A stretch of 64,000 nt of DNA from Candidatus Cloacimonadota bacterium (GTDB lineage Bacteria > Cloacimonadota > Cloacimonadia > Cloacimonadales > Cloacimonadaceae): contig JALOBT010000004.1 of assembly GCA_023228125.1 (NCBI GenBank), positions 1 to 64,000 of the forward strand, in the 5' to 3' direction. The notes beneath the pieces were generated by a model. That model was not told the origin of the DNA and did not search any database. It saw only the letters and a program-made list of their open reading frames with translations. Both the position numbers and the translations under genes were made by a program. Of this stretch, positions 1 through 7,492 are shown piece after piece; position 1 is the first letter of the stretch, and the number at the start of each line of letters is the position of its first letter.

Positions 1-1
1 T

Positions 2-1624
2 GAACAGATGCAGCAGCTGGGAGAATTTCAAAACAAAAGAGCAGAGCTATCCATCAGGATCTCAGCAATTGAAGGCGAGATCCGGGATCGTGATCTAAAC
101 GCGGTAAGGGACTTTTATGCGGAGAAAGAGAGGCTGGACACGGAGGCGAGCCTGAATGGACTGGAGCTGAGCAGGTATCGGCTGGAGCGGGCCGAGGCGG
201 AGTATAACGCTTTGGGGAGGCTGGATGCGAACAACGTGGACAAGAAGCAGCAGCTATATGCGCAGATATTGCAGTACCGGAAGGAAGTGGCGGAGACAGA
301 GGCGGCGATCGGCAATGCGGCGAGCGAATTCATCACTCAGACAAATCAGGCAGAAGAAGCGGATTTGCGGGCTTCTCTGGAGAGGAAGAAGCTGGACATG
401 GTGCAGTATTATGCAAATCTATCGGAGCTATCGGGGATCAATTATGAGGGGATGAAGGCTGATTTTGAGGGGTATCTTAAGGAGCTCGGAAGCCTCTATG
501 GAGAGGACAGTGAGGAGTACCGGAAAGCGCAGAACGAGCTGAGCAATATACAGCGGGCCACGCACATGCGGATGATCCAGGAGAAGGGGACATTTGCCAG
601 CCGGATAGCGGCGATGGAACGAGATAAGAACCTGCAGATATTGGCGGACAGAGAAAGGCTATTGGAAGAGGCTAAGCGGCTCTATGGAGAGGACAGCGCA
701 GAATATATGCGATATGCAGAGATAATCACCCAGCATAGTGCGGATAAGGCAATGCAGAGGTATGATATCCAGGAAGAGAGCCTGGCGGCACAATTGAGTG
801 CGGCGGAGGCATACTTTGCGGCGCATATGGAGATGCTGCTGGAGGCGGGCTATAGCGAGGAGCAGATAGTGCAAGCGCAGGAAGATGCGAAGGCGAGGAT
901 ACGCAAGGCCGGGATGCTGAAGGAACTGGCCAATGGGCAGCAAATGCTGAATGGGGTATCCGGCATCTATGCAAATCTGGGAAAAGCCATCTCCGGCGAG
1001 AGCGAAAAGAGCTTTAGGGCGCGTAAGGCACTATCTATCGTGCAGGGATACATCGACACATGGTCTGGGGCCTTGGCGGCCTATGCCTCGATGGCGAAAT
1101 TTGGACCTGTATTGGCAGGTGTAGCGGCGGCAGCGGCAGTGGCGGCGGGGCTGGCAAATGTGGAAAACATCAAGAAGCAGGAGTATGTGCCACCGAAGGC
1201 TGCTGAGGGAGGACTATTAGAGGGGCGCTCTCATGCAGAAGGGGGAGCAATCATCGAAGCAGAAGGAGGAGAATTTGTAACTAAAAAGAGCCGGGTGAAA
1301 GAGCTGGGCGCGGGGATATTCAACTTTTTGAACAGTGCACCACTGGCGCAGGTGAAGGAGGCTTTGGGGAGAGTATCTTTTCCGGAGATACCGATTCCGA
1401 CTCTGCCAAAGATGGTGTATGCAGAGGGGGGAGTGGTGAGCCTCCAGGGTGCCAATACAGACTTGCTACAAGAGATCAGATGGCTGAGGCGAGACCTTCA
1501 GGATAAAGAATTTGTGAATGTGGTTTATATAGATCCGAACGATGTGATCGACAAAGCAGACGACAGCCTGGTAAATCAAAAGAACCTGTCTGGAGCAGTA
1601 AAACGAGGCGGAGCACGTGTATAA
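2..1624 (+). CDS. Phage tail tape-measure-like protein, C-terminal part
   Basis: The reading frame is open to the left edge (GAA CAG before the first ATG at base 8), so the true start is probably outside the window. The first ~300 residues are highly charged and Glu/Arg/Lys/Ala-rich, typical of a long coiled coil. A hydrophobic Ala/Gly-rich segment follows at about residues 340-385, then Gly-rich stretches with AEGG motifs (AEGGLLEG, HAEGGAIIEAEGGEF). In many phages this AEGG tail closes the tape measure protein, which sets tail length and threads the tail tube. The stop overlaps the GTG start of the next gene by 8 bases, as in a packed tail operon. The assignment is by composition and motif only; another coiled-coil structural protein is possible. 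Confidence 0.6.
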   Translation, partial: EQMQQLGEFQNKRAELSIRISAIEGEIRDRDLNAVRDFYAEKERLDTEASLNGLELSRYRLERAEAEYNALGRLDANNVDKKQQLYAQILQYRKEVAETEAAIGNAASEFITQTNQAEEADLRASLERKKLDMVQYYANLSELSGINYEGMKADFEGYLKELGSLYGEDSEEYRKAQNELSNIQRATHMRMIQEKGTFASRIAAMERDKNLQILADRERLLEEAKRLYGEDSAEYMRYAEIITQHSADKAMQRYDIQEESLAAQLSAAEAYFAAHMEMLLEAGYSEEQIVQAQEDAKARIRKAGMLKELANGQQMLNGVSGIYANLGKAISGESEKSFRARKALSIVQGYIDTWSGALAAYASMAKFGPVLAGVAAAAAVAAGLANVENIKKQEYVPPKAAEGGLLEGRSHAEGGAIIEAEGGEFVTKKSRVKELGAGIFNFLNSAPLAQVKEALGRVSFPEIPIPTLPKMVYAEGGVVSLQGANTDLLQEIRWLRRDLQDKEFVNVVYIDPNDVIDKADDSLVNQKNLSGAVKRGGARV

Positions 1625-3002
1625 GGTGCGATTGGCAATAGCGGGCGACACGAAGCAATACGGGGTTGATGAGGGGCTATTGGATGTGAGCATCTCGGCA
1701 TTAAGAATCGCTGAGGTGAATGATTTTCTTTTGGAGCCACAGCGGGTGGAAATGAGCCTATTGCAGGACGGATGGCTGGTGGATCACTTGATCGAGATTG
1801 CAGAGATGGGGATAGGTTTGTGTGAGGTATTGAAACAAACCGGAGCAGGAGAAGATGTCGTTTTCACAGGGTATATAGACTGTGATAATATAAGCTTGGA
1901 CTTTGGGAATGAGCAGATCAAGCTGACAGGATACTCGTATATGCAATTACTGGTAAAATATGGAGATGCAGACTTAACAGACTTGGTCCCGGAAACAGAA
2001 AAAACAATCAGTTTGGGACGATTACTGGAATTGATGCAGGGTTATATCTTGGATGAGACAGGGATTGGCATAAGCATAGAGCAGGACTTTGAGAACATCA
2101 ATATTGACAGAGAGCTGGAGATATGGCGCGGGATATGGCTGGGAAACGCAATTAGCAATCCGGCATTTCAGGACATCCAGAGCATTGTTGAGGCCAGAAA
2201 GGGCTTTTGCGAATATGATGACAGGGTTAGCTTTTATCATTTTGAATATTCAATAATAAGACCACCGGAAGGTTTGCCAGATTACATATTATCAGGATAT
2301 GTCCCGGTTTTTAAGGGTAAAATTTTCAATTTCTACAACCGGATATGCCTGGAAGTAATCGATCTTAGCGAGAGGGAAAACGAGAAGAATAGCGAAGATC
2401 AGGCAGAAGCATATCTGAATTCATTGATGCTTCAGCATGAGAGAGAATATGGGACTGCCTGGAATAACGTAACTGAGCTTGGTGGATATAGCTATGTAAC
2501 CGAGCAGGAAGGCTGGCTGACAGGAAGGGTGTGGCATAAACTAAAATATAGTGGCAATATCGTTGCAGCTAATCTGGTGGTTAAGGAGGCAACAATGCTT
2601 GATGTTTTGAAGATATTTGTGAATCTGGGCAATCTGAACATCCTGTCACGGGGTGACGGGAGCCTGGTTATTACTAATAATGAGCAGATGTCCACACAGT
2701 ATAACGGTATTCTGGATGAATTTTGTTCTTCATTTAAGCTCAGCAGAGAAAAGCGGGTATTGCCATCATTTGAAGCTTTGGATAGTCTGAAGGGGGATGC
2801 TGATCTTCTGATATCTGAACTGCAGGACTATTACCGGGCAGCATATCAAGGCAGGGTCATGGCTGAGATAACAGTGGATGATAGTGGCAGAGAGCTTGAG
2901 ATGTTTTCTACCCTTAATGTGAGAGATAAGCAATATCGGGTGGTGGAAGTGCAGAAAAGCCTGGCAAAAGATCAAGCGAAGCTAAAGGCCTGGAGGCTAT
3001 GA
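1617..3002 (+). CDS. Phage tail/baseplate-type protein, unknown
   Basis: This 461-residue protein starts at a GTG that overlaps the end of the tape-measure-like gene and follows a GGAG purine box. It opens with MYKVRLAIAGDTKQYGV and has no signal peptide or membrane segment. The alternating beta-rich sequence, length and position after the tape measure suit a distal-tail or baseplate hub protein. I do not recognise a specific family. The stop overlaps the next start (2999) by 4 bases, so the two are probably translationally coupled. Phage origin is inferred from neighbours, not from a motif. Confidence 0.5.
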   Translation: MYKVRLAIAGDTKQYGVDEGLLDVSISALRIAEVNDFLLEPQRVEMSLLQDGWLVDHLIEIAEMGIGLCEVLKQTGAGEDVVFTGYIDCDNISLDFGNEQIKLTGYSYMQLLVKYGDADLTDLVPETEKTISLGRLLELMQGYILDETGIGISIEQDFENINIDRELEIWRGIWLGNAISNPAFQDIQSIVEARKGFCEYDDRVSFYHFEYSIIRPPEGLPDYILSGYVPVFKGKIFNFYNRICLEVIDLSERENEKNSEDQAEAYLNSLMLQHEREYGTAWNNVTELGGYSYVTEQEGWLTGRVWHKLKYSGNIVAANLVVKEATMLDVLKIFVNLGNLNILSRGDGSLVITNNEQMSTQYNGILDEFCSSFKLSREKRVLPSFEALDSLKGDADLLISELQDYYRAAYQGRVMAEITVDDSGRELEMFSTLNVRDKQYRVVEVQKSLAKDQAKLKAWRL

Positions 3003-3448
3003 TGAATGGGGTATTGATTGCGTCGTTTCGTGAGGGTGTGTTTGCGTCGGTGTTGTTGCCTGATGCCTCGGTAGATTACAAGCCGGTAATCAAGTGGAAG
3101 ACGACGGCAAAGAATGCGTTTGACCCCAGCATCGTGATAAAGCGGGGTAAGTATCGGGCGGACAGCATCAGCATCGAGGACGTCTTGAGCGGGAGTGAGT
3201 ATCAGGAATTGATCGAGCTACTGACACACTTTGACAAGCTGTATATAGCCTTTGAGGTGGATGCTGAAGTGCAGCAATTTCCCTGTGAGATCGATAAGCT
3301 TCCCAGTCTGAGCGACAATCATAGATTTGGCGTGGATGAGGTGAAATTTAGCTTTGAAAGCAGCTACATCGACAAGGAAGAGGCTATCCTGGACATAGTG
3401 GGGATGACGGGCTATGGGAACAGTTATGGAGAGTTATATGGATATTAG
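2999..3448 (+). CDS. Hypothetical phage structural protein
   Basis: A 149-residue protein that begins inside the end of the upstream tail gene (ATGA-type overlap; a second in-frame ATG follows directly). The sequence is soluble and mixed alpha/beta, with no signal peptide and no recognised motif. Its place between a baseplate-type protein and tail-fibre-like proteins suggests a small tail or connector component. No function is assigned. Confidence 0.5.
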   Translation: MMNGVLIASFREGVFASVLLPDASVDYKPVIKWKTTAKNAFDPSIVIKRGKYRADSISIEDVLSGSEYQELIELLTHFDKLYIAFEVDAEVQQFPCEIDKLPSLSDNHRFGVDEVKFSFESSYIDKEEAILDIVGMTGYGNSYGELYGY

Positions 3449-3462
3449 GGGAGGATTGACCG

Positions 3463-4221
3463 ATGGCAATAACAACGACGAGTAATTACGCTCTGCGTAA
3501 GCCGGCTGCGGGAGACGTGGGAGTGGCTGGTGACCTGAATTGGAATCTGGACACAATCGATGGATTGATCAAGGCGATCAACGATTATCTGGCGGGGATA
3601 CCCGATGAACTGGCGCTCAAAGCTTCAGCAGCAGAGCATCAGGGATTGATAACGATAGTGGATAGCAAGGCAGATACTATACACGAGCATGCGCAGTATG
3701 CGGGACAGACGGCATTCACGGAGCTATCCGAGCAGGTGGCAGCCATGATCCCGGATTTGAATAGTGTGGTGATAAGTGCCACAATAACGAATAATGCGGG
3801 GGGATTGAGCATAAGTGTGTCCGTGAGCCCCAGTGTGACGGTATCTACCTTTTTCATAGAGATATTGTATAACTCTGCCGTGGTATGTAATATGGGAATA
3901 ATGGCAGGAGGCGTGTATGTGAGCCGAGAAGCTTTGGCTGTGCTACCAGATACAGCCCAAATCCAGGTGAGGATTACAGCAATGAATGTAGTCTCGAGCC
4001 GAGAAACAACGTATAATCACAATTATGTCCGGACCAATGCGCCTTGGGAAGGAAGGATAGCAGAAGTGCAGGCAATGATCGAATCTCTGACTGTAGAGAG
4101 CATAGTGGCCGGATTTTTGAACAGCGATGCCGCTATGACGGCCTTGGCGAACTACGTGCATTCTTCCAATACCTTGGCCAATAAGGTAGCGGAAAGACTA
4201 AATGAGAAAGTGGTGACGTGA
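3463..4221 (+). CDS. Tail-fibre-like protein
   Basis: A 252-residue protein with a good ribosome site (GGGGAGGATTGACCG before ATG). The N-terminus (MAITTTSNYALRKPAAGDVG, then DLNWNLDTIDGLIKAIND) is the pattern commonly seen at the start of phage tail-fibre or appendage proteins that attach to the baseplate. The middle is Thr/Ser/Val-rich and beta-like, and the end is helical. It lies 14 bases after the previous gene and overlaps the next by 4 bases. The fibre role is a family-level inference. Confidence 0.55.
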   Translation: MAITTTSNYALRKPAAGDVGVAGDLNWNLDTIDGLIKAINDYLAGIPDELALKASAAEHQGLITIVDSKADTIHEHAQYAGQTAFTELSEQVAAMIPDLNSVVISATITNNAGGLSISVSVSPSVTVSTFFIEILYNSAVVCNMGIMAGGVYVSREALAVLPDTAQIQVRITAMNVVSSRETTYNHNYVRTNAPWEGRIAEVQAMIESLTVESIVAGFLNSDAAMTALANYVHSSNTLANKVAERLNEKVVT

Positions 4222-4463
4222 TGTTGCTTGCGGAATTAATCAGGGACAAAACACCTGTTACAGAGCTGAATAGACCAAGGCTAACAAGGTTCATTGACCA
4301 GGATATTACTTTTTTGGATCCGATGATCACCGACAAGAAGGAGGAGGTGGGGCTCAAGGATCGTCATATCATAAAGAGCGGGAGCGACTTTCCTGCTCTG
4401 GCTGAACAGGGACAGATATTTATCAGGAATGGAACACCATACATCAAACGAGAGGAGGGATGA
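4218..4463 (+). CDS. Small phage protein, unknown
   Basis: An 81-residue charged protein that overlaps the end of the upstream fibre-like gene by 4 bases and is overlapped 4 bases by the next small ORF. No membrane segment or known motif is seen. Position suggests a fibre accessory or assembly factor, but this is not shown by the sequence. Confidence 0.4.
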   Translation: MMLLAELIRDKTPVTELNRPRLTRFIDQDITFLDPMITDKKEEVGLKDRHIIKSGSDFPALAEQGQIFIRNGTPYIKREEG

Positions 4464-4633
4464 TGGACATCAACACATACATCAAAAACAGGGCGCAGGA
4501 GCTGACGAAAAGGCACGGGTTTCTCAAAGAAGAGATAGTGCGAGTGGAAGCAGCATATAGAGAATTGGAACAATTGGCAGTAAAAATAAACGAAGAAAAT
4601 GGAGGCAACAATGGCTTGGAAAGAACTGATTGA
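4460..4633 (+). CDS. Small coiled-coil phage ORF
   Basis: A 57-codon ORF whose ATG overlaps the preceding stop (ATGA). It starts MMDINTYIKNRAQELTKRHG and continues as a charged helix (LKEEIVRVEAAYRELEQLAVKINEE), so it is probably a short coiled coil. AGAGGAGGG directly upstream is a strong ribosome site. Its last codons overlap the start of the next gene, whose own GGAGG lies inside this ORF. The coupling and ribosome site favour a real gene, but it is short. Confidence 0.45.
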   Translation: MMDINTYIKNRAQELTKRHGFLKEEIVRVEAAYRELEQLAVKINEENGGNNGLERTD

Positions 4634-5321
4634 CGAGAGTAAGATCGGGGCGGCAGGAGGAGTAGTAGGAATAGACTCAGCGGGGAAGATAGCCGTCCCC
4701 GTGGCGGGGTTTGATCGGGATATCGTGATAGCAGATCTAAACATCACGAAGGCAGATGTTGGATTGGGTAATGTAGAGAACAAGAGTTCTGCGAAGATAC
4801 TTTCTGAATTGACAGCGGCTGATATCCCTGACATAGGTATTAGTCAGGTAACGGGCTTGGCAACTGGACTGAGCGGCAAGGTGCCGACAACACGGAAGGT
4901 GGCTGGTCAGGCATTGACTGCTGATGTCGTTCTGACGAAGCATGATGTCGGACTGGGTGATGTTGATAACCTTAGTCCAGCGGGGATATTTGCAAAAATG
5001 GTAGCTGCTGATATTCCGGACATAGGTATTGGTCAGGTAACAGGCTTGGCAACTGGACTGAGCGGCAAGGTGCCGACATCACGGAAGGTGGCTGGGAAGG
5101 CATTGACTGCTGATGTCGTTCTGGCGAAGGCTGATGTCGGGCTGGGTAACGTTGAGAACCTTGATTCAGCGGGGATATTTGCAAAACTGACGGGTGAGGA
5201 TATATCTGCAGCTGGAGTGAAAACATCCGATCTTATCACTACTGTGACTACCCTTCCTGCCAGTGGAACTGTCGGAGAGATAGTAATGAAAGGCGGAAGT
5301 CTCTTCGTCTGGCAAGTTTAA
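4611..5321 (+). CDS. Repeat-containing tail-fibre-like protein
   Basis: A 236-residue protein read from ATG 4611, which has GGAGG 5 bases upstream; an in-frame ATG at 4599 lacks such a site. It begins MAWKELIDESKIGAAGG and then carries near-identical repeats of about 60 residues built on ADIPDIGIGQVTGLATGLSG, KVPT(T/S)RKVAG.ALTADVVL and DVGLG.V.NL. Such repeats are typical of phage tail fibres (beta-rich stalk). A short C-terminal module (TLPASGTVGEIVMKGGSLFVW) could be a tip or knob. The first 18 residues are shared with the next gene, which suggests modular swapping of fibre tips. Confidence 0.6.
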   Translation: MAWKELIDESKIGAAGGVVGIDSAGKIAVPVAGFDRDIVIADLNITKADVGLGNVENKSSAKILSELTAADIPDIGISQVTGLATGLSGKVPTTRKVAGQALTADVVLTKHDVGLGDVDNLSPAGIFAKMVAADIPDIGIGQVTGLATGLSGKVPTSRKVAGKALTADVVLAKADVGLGNVENLDSAGIFAKLTGEDISAAGVKTSDLITTVTTLPASGTVGEIVMKGGSLFVWQV

Positions 5322-5333
5322 ACGGAGGCAAAA

Positions 5334-5684
5334 ATGGCTTGGAAAGAACTGATTGATGAGAGTAAGATCGGGGCGGCAGGAGGAGTAGCGGCATTTAGTG
5401 CTATACCTGTGTCAGTAAAGGAAGATTATGATATACCCGACGGGGGAGGCAGATATGTCATAGTAGATTCCGGTGAAGGCACGGTTCGGGTAAATCTACC
5501 AGACCCCAGCGTTTCTGACGGATATGATGTGGTAATTAAGGTGACGGATGCTTCTAACGGCGTTTCGATATATCCCAATGACGGAGAGAATATTGATGGG
5601 TCGAAGGATAAAATTATGCTCGATGTGGATAATGCCTATGTGCGCCTGGTATCTGATGGCGTAGATTGGTATGTGATAGGGTAG
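5334..5684 (+). CDS. Short tail-fibre-like module
   Basis: A 116-residue protein with ribosome site GGAGG six bases before ATG. Its first ~18 residues (MAWKELIDESKIGAAGGV) are the same as in the upstream fibre gene, and the DNA there is also nearly identical, but the rest is an unrelated beta-rich domain with many Asp, Gly and Val (DYDIPDGGGRYVIVDSGEG; VRLVSDGVDWYVIG). It looks like an alternative fibre tip on a common head. It is the last phage-like gene before the non-coding junction. Receptor binding is an inference. Confidence 0.5.
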   Translation: MAWKELIDESKIGAAGGVAAFSAIPVSVKEDYDIPDGGGRYVIVDSGEGTVRVNLPDPSVSDGYDVVIKVTDASNGVSIYPNDGENIDGSKDKIMLDVDNAYVRLVSDGVDWYVIG

Positions 5685-5890
5685 TTTAGTAAAGGCAGTT
5701 TGGCGAGAAATCTCTGTGAGATGGCCAGATTTCTCTCTGAGCTGTCTTTTTTCTCGCCATTCTCCAGTGAAAGACCTCGGAAATCGAATTGAAAAATTGT
5801 TTGGCGAGAAATCTCTGTGTTCATGGCCGGGGATATCTGAAATTTCGTCCCTACAGGGCTTGTTTTTCGTGTTTTTCCGCTCAGTTTTTT

Positions 5891-6011
5891 CTTTCTCCCT
5901 CTCTTTGGAGTATTGATCATGTCTTTATCTACCCTTAATCAAGCGTTAATTGTTAACGCTTGATTAAGGGTAGATAAAGACATGATCGACGCCCTGGGGA
6001 GAGGGAGAAAG
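5891..6011. repeat. Long nested palindrome (element P1)
   Basis: A perfect inverted repeat with 35-base arms (5915-5949 and 5953-5987) around a 3-base loop TTG. The arms begin and end in GATCATGTC/GACATGATC and meet at AAGCGTTAA/TTAACGCTT. Outside it, a second pair of 13-base arms (CTTTCTCCCTCTC at 5891-5903; GAGAGGGAGAAAG at 5999-6011) is also perfectly complementary. A second copy lies at 48206-48278, and a deleted copy near 29.75 kb. No ORF or U-tract is attached, so it is not a simple terminator. Confidence 0.85.
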
Positions 6012-6051
6012 GATGAATAAACTGTTTTTTACGACACGTCACGCCACGAAA

Positions 6052-6103
6052 GTTTTAGCGTTTTAGGGTTTTAGCGTTTTAGCGTTTTAGCGTTTTAGCG
6101 ATA
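6052..6103. repeat. Short tandem repeat GTTTTAGCG
   Basis: About six direct copies of the 9-base unit GTTTTAGCG, one altered to GTTTTAGG. It lies about 40 bases outside the purine-rich arm of the palindrome. The two other copies of that palindrome family also have a short tandem repeat on the same side. Confidence 0.8.
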
Positions 6104-6186
6104 GAGTGGCATTGGCTGTGGCTTACTGCTGGATTAGACAGGTCTGCAATCCAGCAAGCCTCCCATCAGATCTTGAAAGACGCCAG

Positions 6187-7218
6187 CTAAAGGGTATCTG
6201 TCGGCTTCTCATCTTCGCTGTCTGGCTCTTGTGTAGCAGATGCATTAGTAAACTCGGGTATATTGGACAGAGTAGATATATCAGGCAGATCTGGCAGATC
6301 TGGCATATTGCGCATCCGCCGCCTGCGTTTCCTGGCCGCAAATGGCATCAAAATAGCCAAAAAAGCAAAGATCAGGGAGTTTATCGCCACGATCAGATAG
6401 AGATAGCCCTGACGCTTGCTATAGCGTTCAAAATCCTGATGAAAATCCCACAGACTGGTATGATAGGCATTGGCAAAAGCTTCACTAAAGCGGACTTTCT
6501 GTTCCTGATGATGATAAGCGGCCACGATATTCCAAAATCTGCCCCATTGCTCCTGATGTTTATCTTGCATATAGCGCACGGCCATGGCAGAGCCCAGGTA
6601 AAATCGGGGCCAGTCAGCTTTGTTTTCCGGGTAGAAATAACCGATGCGAAAGAGGTCACTTTTGGGGTTGATCAGGCTTTCTCTCAGATACATTAGATAG
6701 CGCTCGTAGCCCATCTGTCCGCTGAAATAGGTGGCCATTCCTTCGTGAAACCACAAAGGAGCCGAGATGAATAGCTCTTCCAGATACCAATGGATGTATT
6801 CATGAACCAGGATCTTCAGATAGTTTTCGAGAATCTGATCCTGGCTGCGGATGTAGATTGCCCGATCTGCTCCACTGTAAAAGGCATCGCTGAATTCCAC
6901 GATTTCGGCCTTGCCCAAGCTGAGTTTGTGATATTCCTGCTCACCATGCACGATGTAGATTTTGACCCGGGCTTTGGGATAAATGCTCAGAGTGATCTGC
7001 AGATCGGCAATTTTCTGCGATAGTGCTCTGCTAAGATCAAGGTCTGCTGCGGTGGCGGATTTTTCGCCATAAAGCTCATGATATGGGGATTCATGAAGAA
7101 GCTGATATCCCATCAGCCAGGAGAAAGTTGCACACAAAAGGAGCAGGCAGAGGCCACGTTTGGACAAGGCATCTGCCCAAAGTCGCAGTTTACTCAGCCG
7201 GCTTTTAGCCACTGCCAT
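6187..7218 (-). CDS. Membrane-anchored MA-type metallopeptidase-like protein
   Basis: The zinc motif HEYIH (in LVHEYIHWYLEE, about residue 138) and a downstream HEGMATYF place it with gluzincin-like peptidases of the MA clan, which cleave proteins with a zinc-bound water. An N-terminal hydrophobic segment (LCLLLLCATFSWLMGY) and a C-terminal one (LYLIVAINSLIFAFLAILMPFA) suggest it is anchored with the catalytic domain outside the cytoplasm. I chose ATG at 7218, which has GAAGGG upstream and begins just past the S4 gene stop; an in-frame ATG at 7293 would overlap that gene. The last ~45 residues are Arg- then Asp/Glu-rich. The substrate is unknown. Confidence 0.65.
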   Translation of the reverse strand: MAVAKSRLSKLRLWADALSKRGLCLLLLCATFSWLMGYQLLHESPYHELYGEKSATAADLDLSRALSQKIADLQITLSIYPKARVKIYIVHGEQEYHKLSLGKAEIVEFSDAFYSGADRAIYIRSQDQILENYLKILVHEYIHWYLEELFISAPLWFHEGMATYFSGQMGYERYLMYLRESLINPKSDLFRIGYFYPENKADWPRFYLGSAMAVRYMQDKHQEQWGRFWNIVAAYHHQEQKVRFSEAFANAYHTSLWDFHQDFERYSKRQGYLYLIVAINSLIFAFLAILMPFAARKRRRRMRNMPDLPDLPDISTLSNIPEFTNASATQEPDSEDEKPTDTL

Positions 7219-7231
7219 CGTCTTGGGCCCT

Positions 7232-7492
7232 TCAGTTAAGCGGCTCCCGTGAAAGCATTTCAAAGTAAGTGCCGGCATCTTTTTTGGCCACATTGCCCGT
7301 GGGGATGCTGCTCACCCTCATCTCATGCGCAAAGCCATAGAGCTTGAGGAGGATGATGTCCCCCTCTTGCACATTTTGCGATGCTTTGGCGGTTTTGCCG
7401 TTTACGGATACCAGTCCTTTGTCGCAGGCGTTTTTGGCTATGCTGCGCGTCTTGGTAAAACAGAGTTTATTCAGCAGTAGGTCCAGTCTCAT
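7232..7492 (-). CDS. S4-domain RNA-binding protein (HslR-like)
   Basis: A protein of about 86 residues starting MRLDLLLNKLCFTKTRSIAK, followed by GLVSVNGKTAKASQNVQEGDII: the classic S4 fold that binds structured RNA. Size and order match the small heat-shock protein Hsp15/HslR and the related YabO/RqcP proteins, which bind stalled 50S subunits or tRNA-bound 50S. ATG 7492 starts at the family's conserved MRLD; an ATG five codons upstream (7507) is possible. It overlaps the end of the sensor-kinase gene and is followed by the peptidase gene, so the three are probably co-transcribed. Confidence 0.7.
   Translation of the reverse strand: MRLDLLLNKLCFTKTRSIAKNACDKGLVSVNGKTAKASQNVQEGDIILLKLYGFAHEMRVSSIPTGNVAKKDAGTYFEMLSREPLN

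Larger units (their letters stand above)
5685..6186. other. Non-coding phage/chromosome junction
   Basis: No convincing gene lies here. It holds two copies of the words TTGGCGAGAAATCTCTGTG (5699 and about 5801) with an inverted TTCTCGCCA between them. It also holds the long palindrome at 5891-6011, a 9-base tandem repeat at 6052-6103, and a hairpin TGCTGGATT/AATCCAGCA at about 6127-6155 just past the end of the leftward peptidase gene. Confidence 0.6.

Noticed and set aside
5915..5987. Reading the long palindrome as a bidirectional terminator
   Set aside because: The arms are 35 bases with no flanking T-run on either strand, they are duplicated at 48 kb away from gene ends, and flanks are conserved as well, which fits a repeat element better.
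6106..6696. 196-codon plus-strand ORF
   Set aside because: It is antisense to the MA-type peptidase C-terminus; the minus-strand gene has HEYIH, membrane segments and a ribosome site.
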